A stretch of DNA of 64,000 nt from contig NZ_JADGMI010000002.1 in NCBI RefSeq assembly GCF_015234305.1, positions 1 through 64,000 of the forward strand, read 5' to 3'. This document shows, piece after piece, positions 1 to 9,907 of the stretch. Numbering within the stretch: position 1 is the stretch's first letter; each line of letters opens with the position of its first letter. This DNA comes from Superficieibacter sp. 1612_C1 (GTDB lineage Bacteria; Pseudomonadota; Gammaproteobacteria; Enterobacterales; Enterobacteriaceae). A model generated the notes under the pieces. That model was not told the origin of the DNA. It saw nothing but the letters and a program-made list of their open reading frames with translations, and made no database searches. The translations under genes were made by a program, and so were the position numbers.

Positions 1-11
1 TAAACAGAATT

Positions 12-131
12 TGCCTGGCGGCAACAGCGCGGTGGTCCCACCTGACCCCATGCCGAACTCAGAAGTGAAACGCCGTAGCGCCGATGGTAGTGTGGGGTCT
101 CCCCATGCGAGAGTAGGGAACTGCCAGGCAT
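12..131 (+). rRNA. rrf: 5S ribosomal RNA
   Basis: A complete 120-nt 5S rRNA. It opens with TGCCTGGCGGC and closes with the pairing strand CTGCCAGGCAT, and the enterobacterial core (CCCATGCCGAACTCAGAAG) lies between. It is the distal gene of an rRNA operon whose 23S gene lies left of the window; only 11 nt of the 23S-5S spacer are present. Kgt/yfiM/pssA synteny to the right matches the rrnG position of E. coli. Bases 22-26 (CAACA) differ from the E. coli version I remember. Confidence 0.97.
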
Positions 132-143
132 CAAATAAGTGAG

Positions 144-170
144 AAGCCCATCCTGACGGATGGGCTTTTT
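144..170 (+). terminator. rrn operon intrinsic terminator
   Basis: A 10-bp perfect stem (AAGCCCATCC / GGATGGGCTT) with a TGAC loop is followed by a run of T. It sits 13 nt after the 5S gene, as expected for the first terminator of an rRNA operon. Confidence 0.93.
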
Positions 171-253
171 GCGTTTCTGCGTTCTGCCATAATCGCTGTG
201 TCGGAGGCAGCCTGCTGATCCTGCCAGCAAACGCGATTATTGTGCCACTTCCC

Positions 254-277
254 AGGCCCGGTAAGCGCATTGCCACC
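254..277 (+). repeat. Degenerate REP-like sequence
   Basis: The segment contains AGGCCCGGTAAGCGCA followed by GCCACC, which matches the half-consensus of the REP elements found elsewhere in this window (GTAGGCCGGGTAAGCGCAGCGCCACC). It is single and decayed. It lies inside an upstream open frame, which argues that the frame before position 335 is not coding. Confidence 0.5.
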
Positions 278-334
278 AGAACCCAATCCAATGAACTATC
301 CTTAAGTTGCTTATTCAGGCAAAGAGGATCTCCA

Positions 335-790
335 TTGGCTATCAAACCCTTCAACTATCAACAAGACTTTTCCAGCATTAACTTTCGCCAGCATCCCGAG
401 CTATATCAGGTAGGTCGGGGCGAACAAGGTGTATTACTGGTCGAACCCTATAAAAGCGAGATCCTGCCTTTCTGGCGCTACAAAGACGAAGCATCAGCGA
501 TCAAATCTGCCGAAAAAATCTACCAACTGTTTGAAGATTACCGTCAGCAGGATGATTTTGTCGGTATGGATATGGCGCGTAAATTTATTCAGATGGGTTA
601 TACCCGCGCCAGACGCTATGCCAACTATAAAGGCGGCAAAAAGTATGCAGAAGATGGCAGCCTGAATACCCGAGGTAACGATCCTACCAAAGCAGCCGCA
701 GCGACGGTTTTCAAAGGATGGTGGGACAAAATCCGCGAAGATGATGATTACTTAAAACGTAAACGCCAGCACCAGGCTGAATGGGGATAA
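335..790 (+). CDS. DUF4385 family protein
   Basis: This 151-residue soluble protein has no signal peptide or membrane segment. It is rich in aromatic and charged residues, for example an ILPFWRYKDE stretch, a GYTRARRYANYKGGKKY stretch and GWWDKIREDDDYLKRKR near the C-terminus. It looks like the DUF4385 family, whose function is not known to me. The open frame begins at 242, but TTG at 335 is the better start because AGAGGA lies 7-8 nt upstream and the extra N-terminal residues overlap a REP-like remnant. It stands alone between the rrn terminator and kgtP. I do not recall it at this position in E. coli K-12, so it may be a lineage-specific gene. Confidence 0.75.
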   Translation: MAIKPFNYQQDFSSINFRQHPELYQVGRGEQGVLLVEPYKSEILPFWRYKDEASAIKSAEKIYQLFEDYRQQDDFVGMDMARKFIQMGYTRARRYANYKGGKKYAEDGSLNTRGNDPTKAAAATVFKGWWDKIREDDDYLKRKRQHQAEWG

Positions 791-893
791 AAATTAGCCA
801 ACAAATAATTAACACTTTATTTACTTTTTCAGCCCGCGTAATCTGGATCTCCAAAACAAAAGGCTGAACAAGCCTGATATCACGGAGAACAGC

Positions 894-2195
894 ATGGCAG
901 AAATTATTCAGCGCACCGATAAAAACAAAGCTGATGCACCGGAAGTGCGGCGTCGGGTATGGGCTATTGTCGGGGCCTCTTCCGGTAACCTGGTGGAATG
1001 GTTTGATTTCTATGTCTACTCCTTCTGCTCACTCTATTTTGCGCATATCTTCTTCCCTTCCGGTAACACTACGACGCAGCTGCTGCAAACGGCAGGCGTT
1101 TTTGCGGCTGGTTTTTTGATGCGCCCTATCGGCGGCTGGCTATTTGGGCGTATCGCCGACCGACGCGGACGCAAGGCCTCTATGCTGATTTCAGTATGCA
1201 TGATGTGCCTCGGCTCTCTGGTGATTGCCTGTCTGCCGGGCTACGACGCCATTGGTACATGGGCACCGGCGCTGTTGCTGATTGCCAGGCTATTCCAGGG
1301 GCTTTCCGTTGGCGGCGAATATGGCACCAGCGCGACCTATATGAGTGAAGTCGCCCTTGAAGGACGCAAAGGATTTTTTGCTTCATTCCAGTACGTTACG
1401 CTTATCGGCGGACAGTTACTGGCGCTGCTGGTCGTGGTGATTTTGCAGCAAGTGCTGGATGATGCTGAACTCCGCGCCTGGGGCTGGCGAATTCCGTTTG
1501 CCTTAGGCGCTGTGCTGGCTGTCGTTGCGCTCTGGTTGCGCCGTCAGCTTGATGAAACCTCGAAGCACGAAACACGTGCCCTGAAAGAGGCTGGATCGTT
1601 CAAAGGCCTGTGGCGCAACCGCAAAGCCTTCATTATGGTACTCGGCTTCACGGCGGGCGGCTCGCTGGCATTCTATACCTTTACCACCTATATGCAGAAA
1701 TATCTGGTGAATACGGCCGGGATGCATGCCAATGTAGCCAGCGGAATTATGACCGCCGCACTGTTTGTGTTTATGCTGCTACAGCCGTTGATTGGTGCAT
1801 TATCAGACAGAATTGGGCGTCGTGCTTCGATGCTCTGTTTTGGCGGCCTTACCACGTTATTCACTGTCCCCATCCTGACCGCGCTGCAAAATGTCACTTC
1901 GCCTTATGCCGCGTTTGCGCTGGTGATGTGCGCCCTCATCATCGTCAGTTTCTATACCTCGATTAGTGGCATCCTGAAAGCCGAGATGTTCCCGGCGCAG
2001 GTCAGAGCGCTTGGCGTAGGGCTTTCCTATGCTGTTGCCAATGCGCTGTTTGGTGGATCGGCGGAGTACGTTGCCTTGTCATTGAAATCAATAGGCTCAG
2101 AAACTACTTTCTTCTGGTATGTCACCGCGCTGGGAGCCGTTGCTTTCGTCGTCTCACTGATGCTGCACAAAAAAGGGAAGGGTCTGCGCCTTTAG
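894..2195 (+). CDS. kgtP: Alpha-ketoglutarate permease
   Basis: Inner-membrane proton symporter of the major facilitator superfamily (metabolite:H+ symporter group) that imports 2-oxoglutarate. The 433-residue protein has about 12 hydrophobic helices and both diagnostic cytoplasmic loop motifs: [13 protein letters not shown] near residues 86-98 and [10 protein letters not shown] near 303-312, plus [15 protein letters not shown] after helix 4. Its length is within one residue of E. coli KgtP. The ATG is preceded by GGAG in ACGGAGAACAGC. It ends tail to tail with yfiM: its TAG and the yfiM TAA share TTAG at 2192-2195. Confidence 0.95.
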   Translation: MAEIIQRTDKNKADAPEVRRRVWAIVGASSGNLVEWFDFYVYSFCSLYFAHIFFPSGNTTTQLLQTAGVFAAGFLMRPIGGWLFGRIADRRGRKASMLISVCMMCLGSLVIACLPGYDAIGTWAPALLLIARLFQGLSVGGEYGTSATYMSEVALEGRKGFFASFQYVTLIGGQLLALLVVVILQQVLDDAELRAWGWRIPFALGAVLAVVALWLRRQLDETSKHETRALKEAGSFKGLWRNRKAFIMVLGFTAGGSLAFYTFTTYMQKYLVNTAGMHANVASGIMTAALFVFMLLQPLIGALSDRIGRRASMLCFGGLTTLFTVPILTALQNVTSPYAAFALVMCALIIVSFYTSISGILKAEMFPAQVRALGVGLSYAVANALFGGSAEYVALSLKSIGSETTFFWYVTALGAVAFVVSLMLHKKGKGLRL

Positions 2196-2515
2196 TGTTG
2201 CGCTAATTGCCATACCGTATAGCCGGTAGTCGCGCCGGCAAGATCCCAGGCGAAATCTTTCCAGCTCCAGCCGCTTCCTTCGGAGCGGCTGTCCCACAGT
2301 TCTTTCGAGGCTCCCAGTCCCAGAGAAAACATAACGCCAATAGCCGCGCTACGGTCGCGGCCGATCCCCTGATGCTGTGCATACTCATTACCCGCAACGG
2401 AAAGCAGGGCAGAGGCGATAAAGTGTTGGGCTTTATCCTGACCGCTCCAGCTATCGTTAGCCATATGACTACAGCCAGAGAGAAGCAAAACACCGCAAAG
2501 CAGTAAATAACGCAT
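2192..2515 (-). CDS. yfiM: YfiM lipoprotein
   Basis: Small predicted lipoprotein of unknown function (107 residues). It has a short signal peptide ending in the lipobox LLSGC, and the mature part begins [19 protein letters not shown] chose the ATG at 2515 rather than the one at 2527 because a GAGG Shine-Dalgarno lies 6 nt upstream of it, the signal peptide then starts MRYLLLCGV, and the length matches E. coli YfiM. The pssA terminator lies directly upstream, so yfiM must have its own promoter or depend on readthrough. Confidence 0.88.
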   Translation of the reverse strand: MRYLLLCGVLLLSGCSHMANDSWSGQDKAQHFIASALLSVAGNEYAQHQGIGRDRSAAIGVMFSLGLGASKELWDSRSEGSGWSWKDFAWDLAGATTGYTVWQLAQH

Positions 2516-2527
2516 GGCGAGCCTCAT

Positions 2528-2553
2528 AAAAAAGCCCCGACGCTGCGGGGCTT
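2528..2553 (-). terminator. pssA intrinsic terminator
   Basis: Read on the minus strand this is an 8-bp G+C-rich stem (AAGCCCCG / CGGGGCTT) followed by six T. It lies 4 nt after the pssA stop and directly abuts the start region of yfiM. Confidence 0.88.
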
Positions 2554-2557
2554 ACTA

Positions 2558-3913
2558 TTACAGGATACGGCTTATTAGCCTGTCGATGCGGATCCGTCGC
2601 AAACGGCGGATCAGCTTACGTACCTTCACCGGATACTCAGCGATACTTTGTAGATCGCAATAGTGTTTAACCACGGTGGTGTGAGTGCGGATCAGATCCA
2701 GCTCTTTATCTCGCTGCGCGGCCAGCTCCTGACGCGGATCGTGAATTAAAATCGCATTTTCGAGATCCAGACGCCACGCGCGCGGATTCAGGTTATTCCC
2801 GGTCAGCAGCATCCATTCGTCATCCACCCACATGCCTTTCAGATGATAGGTATTGTCCTCGTCTTTCCACAGACGAACAATAAGCTGATCGGTATTCACA
2901 TAGTATTGCAGACGGCTGAGGAAGCGACGCAGGTTGATCTCGTAAAGATAGGGCAGCGCGCCGATGATTTTAAACGGCTGATCTTCAGGAATATAGAAAT
3001 CGTTGGCCGTTTTATCGCCCACGATAATTTCCACTTTCTTACCTTCACGCAGCAAATGAATGATATTGCGTACCAGCACGGCGGGAAGATTAAAATAAGG
3101 CGTACAAATCGTCAGCTTCTGCTCTGCGCAGGGCATCAGATGGAAAATCGTTTTGTTCAGCAGGCTGGATTTACCCAGACCGACCAGCGGCGTCACCGCC
3201 AGCTGTTCGTTATCCGCATTACCCTGGAAGTGATAACTGGTATCGCGCAGTTCCTGGCGATAGAGGCGAACGTCATTCTTGATTTCCGGACTTTTAGGAC
3301 GTGAGTCGGTATCGAGACGATTTACGCCGCGTCCCTGGATCAGGTTCTGATCCACCCAGTCGAACATAATGTCAGCCATTCGCGCATTACGGATCCACTG
3401 GTAACGATCGTAGCGGTATTTATCGTGCTGATGCAGATAGACGTCATTGAGGCTGGCACCGCTATAGATAACGGCATCATCAATAATGAAACCTTTATAG
3501 TGCAGGACGCCCAGCGCTTCCCGGGTATTTACCGGCACGCCATAAACGGGAACGTCTACGCCAGGGTTTTCCTGCGCAGTACGGCAATACCAGTCAGCAT
3601 TGGTGTTTGCTGCGGCGGCACCAATGCGGCCGCGCTGGGCGCGATGCCAGTCAACAAGCACGCGGACATCCAGTTCAGGACGCAGGCGTTTGGCCTCATA
3701 GAGTGCCGATAAAATACCCTGACCACCGTCATCCTGCTCCAGATAGAGAGCGATAACGCAAATTCGGCGCGTAGCGCTGGCAATTTTGGCCAACAACGCT
3801 TCCCGAAAATCAGCGGGATTATAAAAGAACTTAACATCATCAACTGACTGAGAAAGCTTAGGTAGTTGGGCAAGGTGTTGTTGATGTTTATTACGCTTAA
3901 ATTTTGACAACAT
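2558..3913 (-). CDS. pssA: Phosphatidylserine synthase
   Basis: CDP-diacylglycerol--serine O-phosphatidyltransferase, which makes phosphatidylserine, the precursor of phosphatidylethanolamine. It belongs to the phospholipase D superfamily: two HxK motifs are visible, HYKGFIIDD in the N-terminal half and HLKGMWVDDEW in the C-terminal half, and each needs its histidine and lysine for catalysis. The C-terminus is strongly basic (RKLIRRLRRIRIDRLISRIL), as expected for a peripheral protein that binds acidic lipids and ribosomes. Two ATGs are adjacent (3916 and 3913); 3913 gives the 451 residues known for E. coli. It is a single gene with its own terminator. Confidence 0.97.
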   Translation of the reverse strand: MLSKFKRNKHQQHLAQLPKLSQSVDDVKFFYNPADFREALLAKIASATRRICVIALYLEQDDGGQGILSALYEAKRLRPELDVRVLVDWHRAQRGRIGAAAANTNADWYCRTAQENPGVDVPVYGVPVNTREALGVLHYKGFIIDDAVIYSGASLNDVYLHQHDKYRYDRYQWIRNARMADIMFDWVDQNLIQGRGVNRLDTDSRPKSPEIKNDVRLYRQELRDTSYHFQGNADNEQLAVTPLVGLGKSSLLNKTIFHLMPCAEQKLTICTPYFNLPAVLVRNIIHLLREGKKVEIIVGDKTANDFYIPEDQPFKIIGALPYLYEINLRRFLSRLQYYVNTDQLIVRLWKDEDNTYHLKGMWVDDEWMLLTGNNLNPRAWRLDLENAILIHDPRQELAAQRDKELDLIRTHTTVVKHYCDLQSIAEYPVKVRKLIRRLRRIRIDRLISRIL

Positions 3914-4027
3914 CACAGTGCGGTTCTTCTCTGTTTATTGAAGGGTCCTCTGTACCAGGCAGACGACTTAAGCGAGCAATCATATCACCGTTGCCTGCCA
4001 AAGTGATCAACATTTCCAGCAGCTTAC

Positions 4028-6688
4028 TTAAGTGTTACCGGACCCGGTCAGCATGAGCGTCAGGCAAACAATGCCATCTTCGAGCTGGATATCAACATCA
4101 AATCCCAGTTTACGCGCCAGGGCGACCATACCGCGATTGTTCGGCATGGTAATGCCGTTCAGCCGCTCCAGTCCGTGATCGCGGGTATAATTGATGAGTT
4201 TTTCCAGCAGACGTCGACCCAGACCTAACCCCTTAAGATCGGAGCGGACCAGCACGGCAAATTCCGCATCGATATTATCAGGATCTGAGATAGCGCGGGT
4301 AACGCCGAGGATCTCTTCCCCCTCATCCAACGGACGAATGGCCACAAACGCCATTTCCCGATCGTAGTCTATCTGGGTCATATTCGCTAAATCTTCATGG
4401 GTAAATTCGTTGATTTCACTAAAGTAGCGATAGTACAGATCTTCTTTTGTTACCTGGGCTATGAAGCGCTGAAGCGACGGCTCATCTTCCGGCAGGATCG
4501 GCCGGAACAGGCAGCGTTCACCGTTCTTTAAATCCACCCACTCCTCCAGCTGCTGCGGATACGATCGCACCGCCAGCCGACTCTCACGATCGCCTTCAAA
4601 AGGCGCAATCTCCAGCGTAACGTCCAGCACGGTAAACTCTTCTGCCGACGCCAGCAACGGGTGAATATCCAGCCGCTGAATTTCCGGGCAGTCGACGATC
4701 AGGTTTGACACCCGTACCAGTAGTTGACTCAAACCCGGGATATCCAGCGAGCGCAACGCGCTACGCCCGCGGATCTTCTTGCTTTTGATCGCCTGGATCA
4801 CCAGATAGCGAGCCAGATTCATATTCAGCGGCGGCAGGGCGACGGCGGCCTGATCGTCCGCATGCCATTCAACGTTACCTTCGCCAAGCATGATCAGCGG
4901 ACCGAAAACGGGATCGTGCTCGACGACCACGCGCAATTCCTGCGCCCCGGCACGGTTAGCCATACTTTGTACTAACAGACCGTGAACGCGCGCCCCCGGC
5001 CACGCCATTTTCACCCGATCGAGGATCGCATCGGCGGCCTGCTGTACTTCGCTGGCGGTACGCAGATACAGCATGACGCCCTGAACTTCTGACTTGTGTG
5101 GGATATCCGGTGAGCGTAACTTCAACGCCACCGGGTAGCCAATTTGTTCGGCGATATGCACCGCTTCGGCGCTGTCGCTGGCAATCCAGGTTGGCAGAGT
5201 ATGCAGACCATACGCCTGTAAAATCGGCTGAACTTCATGGGTATCCAGCGAGGAAGCACCTTCCGCCAGCGCCTGCTGGAGCAGGCTGTGTGCTTCAGCC
5301 GTATTCGCGGCAAGGTTATCCGGCAGGGCAGGCGTTTCCCGCAACTGCTTCTGGTTACGCCGGTATTCCACCATATGCATAAACGCGGTGATGGTGCCTT
5401 CCGGCGTGCGGTAGGTGGGCAGCCCGGCTTCGCTGAACAGGCGTCGCGCCTCCTGCGAAGAAAACTCCCCGCACCAGTTGGTCAGCACCGTCACGTATTT
5501 TCCGCGTGGATGGCGTTTGAGCGCATCAATCAGCGCCAGCGCGCAGGCGGTGCCTGGCGCGGCGGCGCTGGGGGCGTGGATCACCATCAGCGCATCGAAA
5601 TCCTGGCTGCTTAACAGGATGTTCAGCGCGGCAAGATAGTGCTCGCTGCTGGCGTCGTCGCGCAGATCGAGGGGATTCGCCGCGTTGACCGTGTCCGGTA
5701 GCGCCTGACGTAGCTGCTGACGCGTCTCCTCGCTGAGCGAGGCGAGTTTGCCATTGCGTAGCCATAGCGTATCCAGCGCCAGAGCAGCAGGGGCAGCGCC
5801 GTTACTGATAATCATCAGGCGTTCGCCGCGCAAGGGCCGCATATGACTCAGCGTTTCAACGGCGGAAAAGAGTTCATGCGTATCCTGAACGCGAAGCAGG
5901 CCAGCGCGCTGAATCGCGGCATCCCAGGCCGGATCCATTCCGGAATTCACATGGAGCAAACGTTGCGCCTCCGGGCTACGTCCGCTTTTAATCACCAGGA
6001 TCGGCTTATTACGTGAGGCGCTACGGGCGGCAGAAACGAAGCGTCGGGCGTCGCTTAAATGTTCAAGATAGAGAAGGATGGCGCTGGTTTTGGTGTCGCG
6101 GGCGAGAAAATCAAGCAGCTCATCAACGTCAATATCCAGGCTATCGCCCAGCGCAATGAAATAGGAAAATCCCATCTCCCGCTGCTGCGCCCAGTCCAGA
6201 ATGGTGTTGGAAACCGCCGCCGACTGGGAAATAAATGCCAGCTTACCACGGGTAATCGGCACCGGGGAGAAACTGGCGTTAAGCCCTTGCCACGGGGCCA
6301 GCAGGCCAAGGCTATTCGGGCCGAGAAGGCGCATCTGATAGCGTCGTGCGCAGGACTGTAGCTCGGCAAATTGTTCGGGAGGGGAAGAAAGAATGATGCA
6401 GGTTTTGCATCCTTTTTCACCGAGCGCCTCAAGCAGTGTGAGGTTGCGACGCGCGTGAGTACAAAGCACGGCCAGGTCGGGCGTAAAAGGTAAGCTGGCG
6501 ACATCCGGCCAGGCCAGCACCCCGAGGACGGCTTTCCATGCCGGAGTGACGGGCAAAACCGGCCCGCTAAAGCCGCCCGCCAGTAAATTACGCATCATCA
6601 GATAACCGGCCCGCTGCGGTTTCATGGATGCCCCAATAACCGCTATCGATTTAGGCCGCAGTAGCGCTTCAAGCCCTCGCTGACTCAT
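4028..6688 (-). CDS. pat: Protein lysine acetyltransferase Pat (YfiQ/PatZ)
   Basis: GNAT-type enzyme that acetylates lysines of metabolic enzymes such as acetyl-CoA synthetase. The 886-residue layout is typical: an N-terminal CoA-binding domain (SIAVIGASMKPQRAGYLMMR, about residues 13-32), succinyl-CoA-ligase-like domains, an ATP-grasp-like part (VALKLRSPDIPHKSEVQGVM), and a C-terminal acetyltransferase domain with the acetyl-CoA loop DLKGLGLGRRLLEKL followed by NNRGMVALARKLGF. The ligase half is considered non-catalytic in this family. It lies 35 nt downstream of tapT on the same strand, so the two may be co-transcribed. Confidence 0.95.
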   Translation of the reverse strand: MSQRGLEALLRPKSIAVIGASMKPQRAGYLMMRNLLAGGFSGPVLPVTPAWKAVLGVLAWPDVASLPFTPDLAVLCTHARRNLTLLEALGEKGCKTCIILSSPPEQFAELQSCARRYQMRLLGPNSLGLLAPWQGLNASFSPVPITRGKLAFISQSAAVSNTILDWAQQREMGFSYFIALGDSLDIDVDELLDFLARDTKTSAILLYLEHLSDARRFVSAARSASRNKPILVIKSGRSPEAQRLLHVNSGMDPAWDAAIQRAGLLRVQDTHELFSAVETLSHMRPLRGERLMIISNGAAPAALALDTLWLRNGKLASLSEETRQQLRQALPDTVNAANPLDLRDDASSEHYLAALNILLSSQDFDALMVIHAPSAAAPGTACALALIDALKRHPRGKYVTVLTNWCGEFSSQEARRLFSEAGLPTYRTPEGTITAFMHMVEYRRNQKQLRETPALPDNLAANTAEAHSLLQQALAEGASSLDTHEVQPILQAYGLHTLPTWIASDSAEAVHIAEQIGYPVALKLRSPDIPHKSEVQGVMLYLRTASEVQQAADAILDRVKMAWPGARVHGLLVQSMANRAGAQELRVVVEHDPVFGPLIMLGEGNVEWHADDQAAVALPPLNMNLARYLVIQAIKSKKIRGRSALRSLDIPGLSQLLVRVSNLIVDCPEIQRLDIHPLLASAEEFTVLDVTLEIAPFEGDRESRLAVRSYPQQLEEWVDLKNGERCLFRPILPEDEPSLQRFIAQVTKEDLYYRYFSEINEFTHEDLANMTQIDYDREMAFVAIRPLDEGEEILGVTRAISDPDNIDAEFAVLVRSDLKGLGLGRRLLEKLINYTRDHGLERLNGITMPNNRGMVALARKLGFDVDIQLEDGIVCLTLMLTGSGNT

Positions 6689-6723
6689 TCCTGTCTTCCT
6701 TATGCAGAAGTGACCGAATGATT

Positions 6724-7422
6724 TTAAACGCTTTCTGCTAATGCTGCTGTGATGTTGCCCTGATGTGCTGATTTTCCTGCCAGATAACGCTCACGAAAAA
6801 GCGAAAAATGGTTGCCAAGCGTCGTGGCTGCCTCAATGTCGCCCGCCAGATCCAGCAGCGCAATCGCCACTTCGGCGGTGCAATACTGGCCTTCGGCGTG
6901 AACATCGCGCAGACGATAAGACGACACCCGCGCCAGATCGACAGAAATCACCGGCAGGCTATCCAGCCACGGGCTTTTACGAAACATTTTTCGCGCCTCT
7001 GGCCATGTGCCATCCAGCATGATAAACAGCGGCGGTTTGCCCGACGGAGGGGCAGCCAGAACCTGACGTTCCGCACCCGCATAAGAGGCAGGGAAAACCA
7101 CCAGCGGCTGATAATCCGGATTAGCGACCAGCTCAAGCAACGCCTGAGGCGGCTCGGTGCGCGACCATTGAAAGGCAGTGGTTTGCGGCAAAATATCGGC
7201 AATTAAACGCCCGGTATTGCTGGGCTTCATCGGTTCGGTGTCAAACATCACCAGGCAAAATTGGCTTTGGGCTTGGGTGGGCACGATGGTGGCGCAAAGG
7301 CAGGTTTTCAGCGGCAGAAGACAGCGCTGACAGCGGCGAACGCGATTACCACGGGCAAGAAAAGGGCGGGTTGCGCGAGCAAGTCGCTCGGCGCGAAGGC
7401 GAAGTACGGCATTATCAGTCAT
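6724..7422 (-). CDS. tapT: tRNA-uridine aminocarboxypropyltransferase (acp3U47)
   Basis: DTW-domain enzyme that transfers the 3-amino-3-carboxypropyl group from S-adenosylmethionine to U47 in the variable loop of some tRNAs; formerly YfiP. The 232 residues include a zinc-type cluster C31-x2-C34-x6-C41-x-C43 and the family signature DGTWPEA (D-x-T-W) in the centre. It shares its direction with pat downstream and trxC upstream. Confidence 0.93.
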   Translation of the reverse strand: MTDNAVLRLRAERLARATRPFLARGNRVRRCQRCLLPLKTCLCATIVPTQAQSQFCLVMFDTEPMKPSNTGRLIADILPQTTAFQWSRTEPPQALLELVANPDYQPLVVFPASYAGAERQVLAAPPSGKPPLFIMLDGTWPEARKMFRKSPWLDSLPVISVDLARVSSYRLRDVHAEGQYCTAEVAIALLDLAGDIEAATTLGNHFSLFRERYLAGKSAHQGNITAALAESV

Positions 7423-7464
7423 GGAAGGCGCACAGAAAAAACGCCATTGTCGCAGAGGTAAGAA

Positions 7465-7485
7465 CGGGGCACAAGCAGTGCCCCG
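7465..7485 (-). terminator. Possible trxC terminator
   Basis: An 8-bp perfect stem (CGGGGCAC / GTGCCCCG) with a 5-nt loop lies 7 nt after the trxC stop. On the minus strand it is followed by GTTCTTACC, a weak T-tract, so termination may be partial. Confidence 0.6.
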
Positions 7486-7491
7486 CTGACG

Positions 7492-7911
7492 TCAGAGGGA
7501 TTCGTTCAGCCAGCTATCGAAAGGGGCTTTCGGCACTGCGCCATTAAGCATATCGACAACTTCGCCTTTTTTGAAAATCATGATTGTCGGGATACTGCGG
7601 ATGCGGAAGCGGGCGCTCAATTCACGCTCGGCTTCGGTATTGACCTTAACGAAACGCACTTTACCATTACGCTCTTCCGCCACGTCTTCGAAGACCGGCG
7701 CGAAGTTACGGCATGGGCCGCACCACGGTGCCCAGAAATCGACGACCACGGGGAGATCATCCTTTAGCAGTTTATCGAGTGTCTCACCGGTCGCGTTGAT
7801 CACATCGCCATCGAACAGATCGTGACCGCAGCGTCCACATTTCGCTACATCATCCATTCGATCGTCCGGAATGCGGTTAAGCGCCTGGCAGCTGGCACAA
7901 ACGGTATTCAT
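7492..7911 (-). CDS. trxC: Thioredoxin 2
   Basis: Cytoplasmic disulfide reductase of 139 residues. The thioredoxin fold carries the WCGPC active site with cysteines at 64 and 67. An N-terminal zinc ribbon distinguishes it from thioredoxin 1: C5-x2-C8 and C25-x2-C28. E. coli trxC is induced by OxyR; I did not identify an OxyR site with confidence in the 205-nt divergent region before yfiF. The ATG at 7911 gives the usual length. Confidence 0.97.
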   Translation of the reverse strand: MNTVCASCQALNRIPDDRMDDVAKCGRCGHDLFDGDVINATGETLDKLLKDDLPVVVDFWAPWCGPCRNFAPVFEDVAEERNGKVRFVKVNTEAERELSARFRIRSIPTIMIFKKGEVVDMLNGAVPKAPFDSWLNESL

Positions 7912-8116
7912 AACTAACCTCAGGGTAAGAAGGTGACAGAATGGCGAGATCGCCAGAATGTTTCTTTAATGTTACATATTATTGTTGAGTCTGTTTTAAA
8001 CAACAACGTGTTTTATTCGATGAGTACAATAGACACAGGCTTTTGAACGAAAACATGGCGAAGCGAGTGTACATCAGGTAATCTGCGCGCTTCGCGCAGC
8101 GCTGGTGGAGGAAAGC

Positions 8117-9163
8117 ATGAACGACAACGACGAAATTAAGAATAAAAGCGGCAAGGTAAAAGTAATGTACGTCCGTAGCGACGACGACTCGGATAAACGT
8201 ACTTACAATCCACGAACCGGGAAAGGCGGTGGCCGTCCTGGATCGTCCCGTGCCGAAGGTGGTCGTCGTCCTTCCCGCGAGGATCGAGGCTCACGGGATC
8301 GCAACCGCGATCGTGACTCCTCTTCACCGTGGCGTACGGTTTCCCGTGCACCGACTGATGATACGCCGGTAAAACCCGATCACGGCGGCATCAGCGGTAA
8401 GAGCTTTATCGATCCGGAAGTGCTGCGCCGTCAGCGTGCCGAAGAAACCCGCGTTTATGGTGAAAATGCCTGTCAGGCCCTGTTCCAGAGCCGTCCGGAT
8501 TCCATCGTACGTGCGTGGTTTATCCAGAGCGTTACGCCGCGTTTTAAAGAAGCGTTACGCTGGATGGCGGCGAACCGCAAGGCATATCACGTGGTGGATG
8601 ATGAAGAGCTGGCCAAAGCGTCCGGTACCGATCACCACGGCGGCGTTTGCTTCCTGATTAAAAAACGTAACGGTACCTCAGTGAAGCAGTGGGTTGCCCA
8701 GGCCGGTGAGACCGATTGCGTGCTGGCGATGGAAGATATCGCTAACCCGCATAACCTCGGTGCCATCGTGCGTAGCTGTGCCCACTTTGGTATCAAAGGG
8801 GTAGTAGTGCATGATGCCGCTGTGCTGGAATCCGGTGCCGCGATCCGTACGGCGGAAGGCGGTGCGGAACACGTCCAGCCTATCACCGGCGACAGCGTGA
8901 TCGCTGCGCTGGAAGAGTTTCGTCAGGCGGGCTACACCATTGTTGCCACCTGTGGCAATACCGGTACGCCGCTGTTTGACGCTGAACTGCCGCGTAAAAT
9001 GGTGCTGGTGGTCGGTCAGGAGCGCGACGGCGTCTCTGATGCCGCTCACGAGGTTGCAGATATGAACATCGCCATCGATGGTACAGGTAATGTGGAAAGC
9101 CTGAACGTTTCGGTGGCAGCGGGTGTAATGCTCGCCGAGTGGTGGCGACAGAATAAAATCTGA
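8117..9163 (+). CDS. yfiF: SpoU-family RNA methyltransferase YfiF
   Basis: Putative 2'-O-ribose RNA methyltransferase of the SPOUT class; its substrate is not established as far as I know. The first 100 residues are basic and low in complexity ([20 protein letters not shown]), followed by a SpoU substrate-binding domain. The C-terminal knot domain has the three SPOUT motifs: [29 protein letters not shown] and [17 protein letters not shown]. The frame is open from GTG at 8105, but ATG at 8117 follows GGAGGAA by 3 nt and matches the E. coli start MND. A bidirectional terminator separates it from ung. Confidence 0.93.
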   Translation: MNDNDEIKNKSGKVKVMYVRSDDDSDKRTYNPRTGKGGGRPGSSRAEGGRRPSREDRGSRDRNRDRDSSSPWRTVSRAPTDDTPVKPDHGGISGKSFIDPEVLRRQRAEETRVYGENACQALFQSRPDSIVRAWFIQSVTPRFKEALRWMAANRKAYHVVDDEELAKASGTDHHGGVCFLIKKRNGTSVKQWVAQAGETDCVLAMEDIANPHNLGAIVRSCAHFGIKGVVVHDAAVLESGAAIRTAEGGAEHVQPITGDSVIAALEEFRQAGYTIVATCGNTGTPLFDAELPRKMVLVVGQERDGVSDAAHEVADMNIAIDGTGNVESLNVSVAAGVMLAEWWRQNKI

Positions 9164-9178
9164 CCGTTCTACTGAAAT

Positions 9179-9219
9179 AAAAAGTCCGGCTCTGTGAACA
9201 CACAGGCCGGACTTTTTTT
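9179..9219. terminator. Bidirectional terminator between yfiF and ung
   Basis: A long stem (AAAAAGTCCGGC, bulge, CTGTG / CACAG, GCCGGACTTTTTTT) with an AACA-type loop has A-rich and T-rich flanks. It can therefore stop transcripts from yfiF on the plus strand and ung on the minus strand. Confidence 0.92.
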
Positions 9220-9907
9220 ATTCTGATTCGGCAGGGAGCACCGGCATCCAGTCAATCGGCTTTTCACCATGCTGCTCCAGCCACTGATTTGCCAGCACGA
9301 AGTGATTACTGCCAAAAAAGCCCCGGTGTGCTGAAAGGGGAGAAGGGTGCGGCGCTCTCAGAATGTGATGACGTTTGCCGTCAATCAGCGCGCTTTTCTT
9401 CTGCGCATGCGAGCCCCACAGTAAAAATACGACCCCTTCACGGTGCTCATTAATAATGCTAATCACTTTATCGGTGAAGGTTTCCCAGCCAAGGCTGGCA
9501 TGAGAATGTGCCTGACCCGCCCGCACCGTCAGCACCGTATTGAGCAACAAAACGCCCTGTCGGGCCCAGCTTTCCAGATAACCATGCGCAGGTCGCGTAA
9601 ATCCCGGAACCGTCGCCTCAAGTTCTTTATACATATTCAATAACGATGGCGGGATCGCCACGCCAGGCCGTACCGAGAAAGATAATCCGTGCGCCTGACC
9701 CGGGCCGTGATACGGATCTTGTCCTAAAATTACCACTTTAACCTCGCCAAGTTCCGTAAAACGGAAGGCGTTAAAGACATCTTTTTGCGGCGGATAAATC
9801 GTGGTGCCTGCCTGACGTTCAGCAGCAACCGTTTGAAGGGTGTTAACAAAGTAAGGCTGCGCTTTCTCTTCCGCCAGTACGTCATGCCAGGTTAAGGACG
9901 TGGTCAT
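9218..9907 (-). CDS. ung: Uracil-DNA glycosylase
   Basis: Family 1 UDG that removes uracil from DNA and starts base excision repair. The water-activating motif [13 protein letters not shown] carries the catalytic aspartate (D64 in the E. coli numbering, which this 229-residue protein keeps), and [11 protein letters not shown] carries the H187 loop. I start at ATG 9907 because AGGAGA lies 5 nt upstream and the product then begins [11 protein letters not shown], aligned with E. coli MANELTWHDVL. The upstream ATG at 9922 would add five residues and overlap that ribosome-binding site. Confidence 0.97.
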   Translation of the reverse strand: MTTSLTWHDVLAEEKAQPYFVNTLQTVAAERQAGTTIYPPQKDVFNAFRFTELGEVKVVILGQDPYHGPGQAHGLSFSVRPGVAIPPSLLNMYKELEATVPGFTRPAHGYLESWARQGVLLLNTVLTVRAGQAHSHASLGWETFTDKVISIINEHREGVVFLLWGSHAQKKSALIDGKRHHILRAPHPSPLSAHRGFFGSNHFVLANQWLEQHGEKPIDWMPVLPAESE

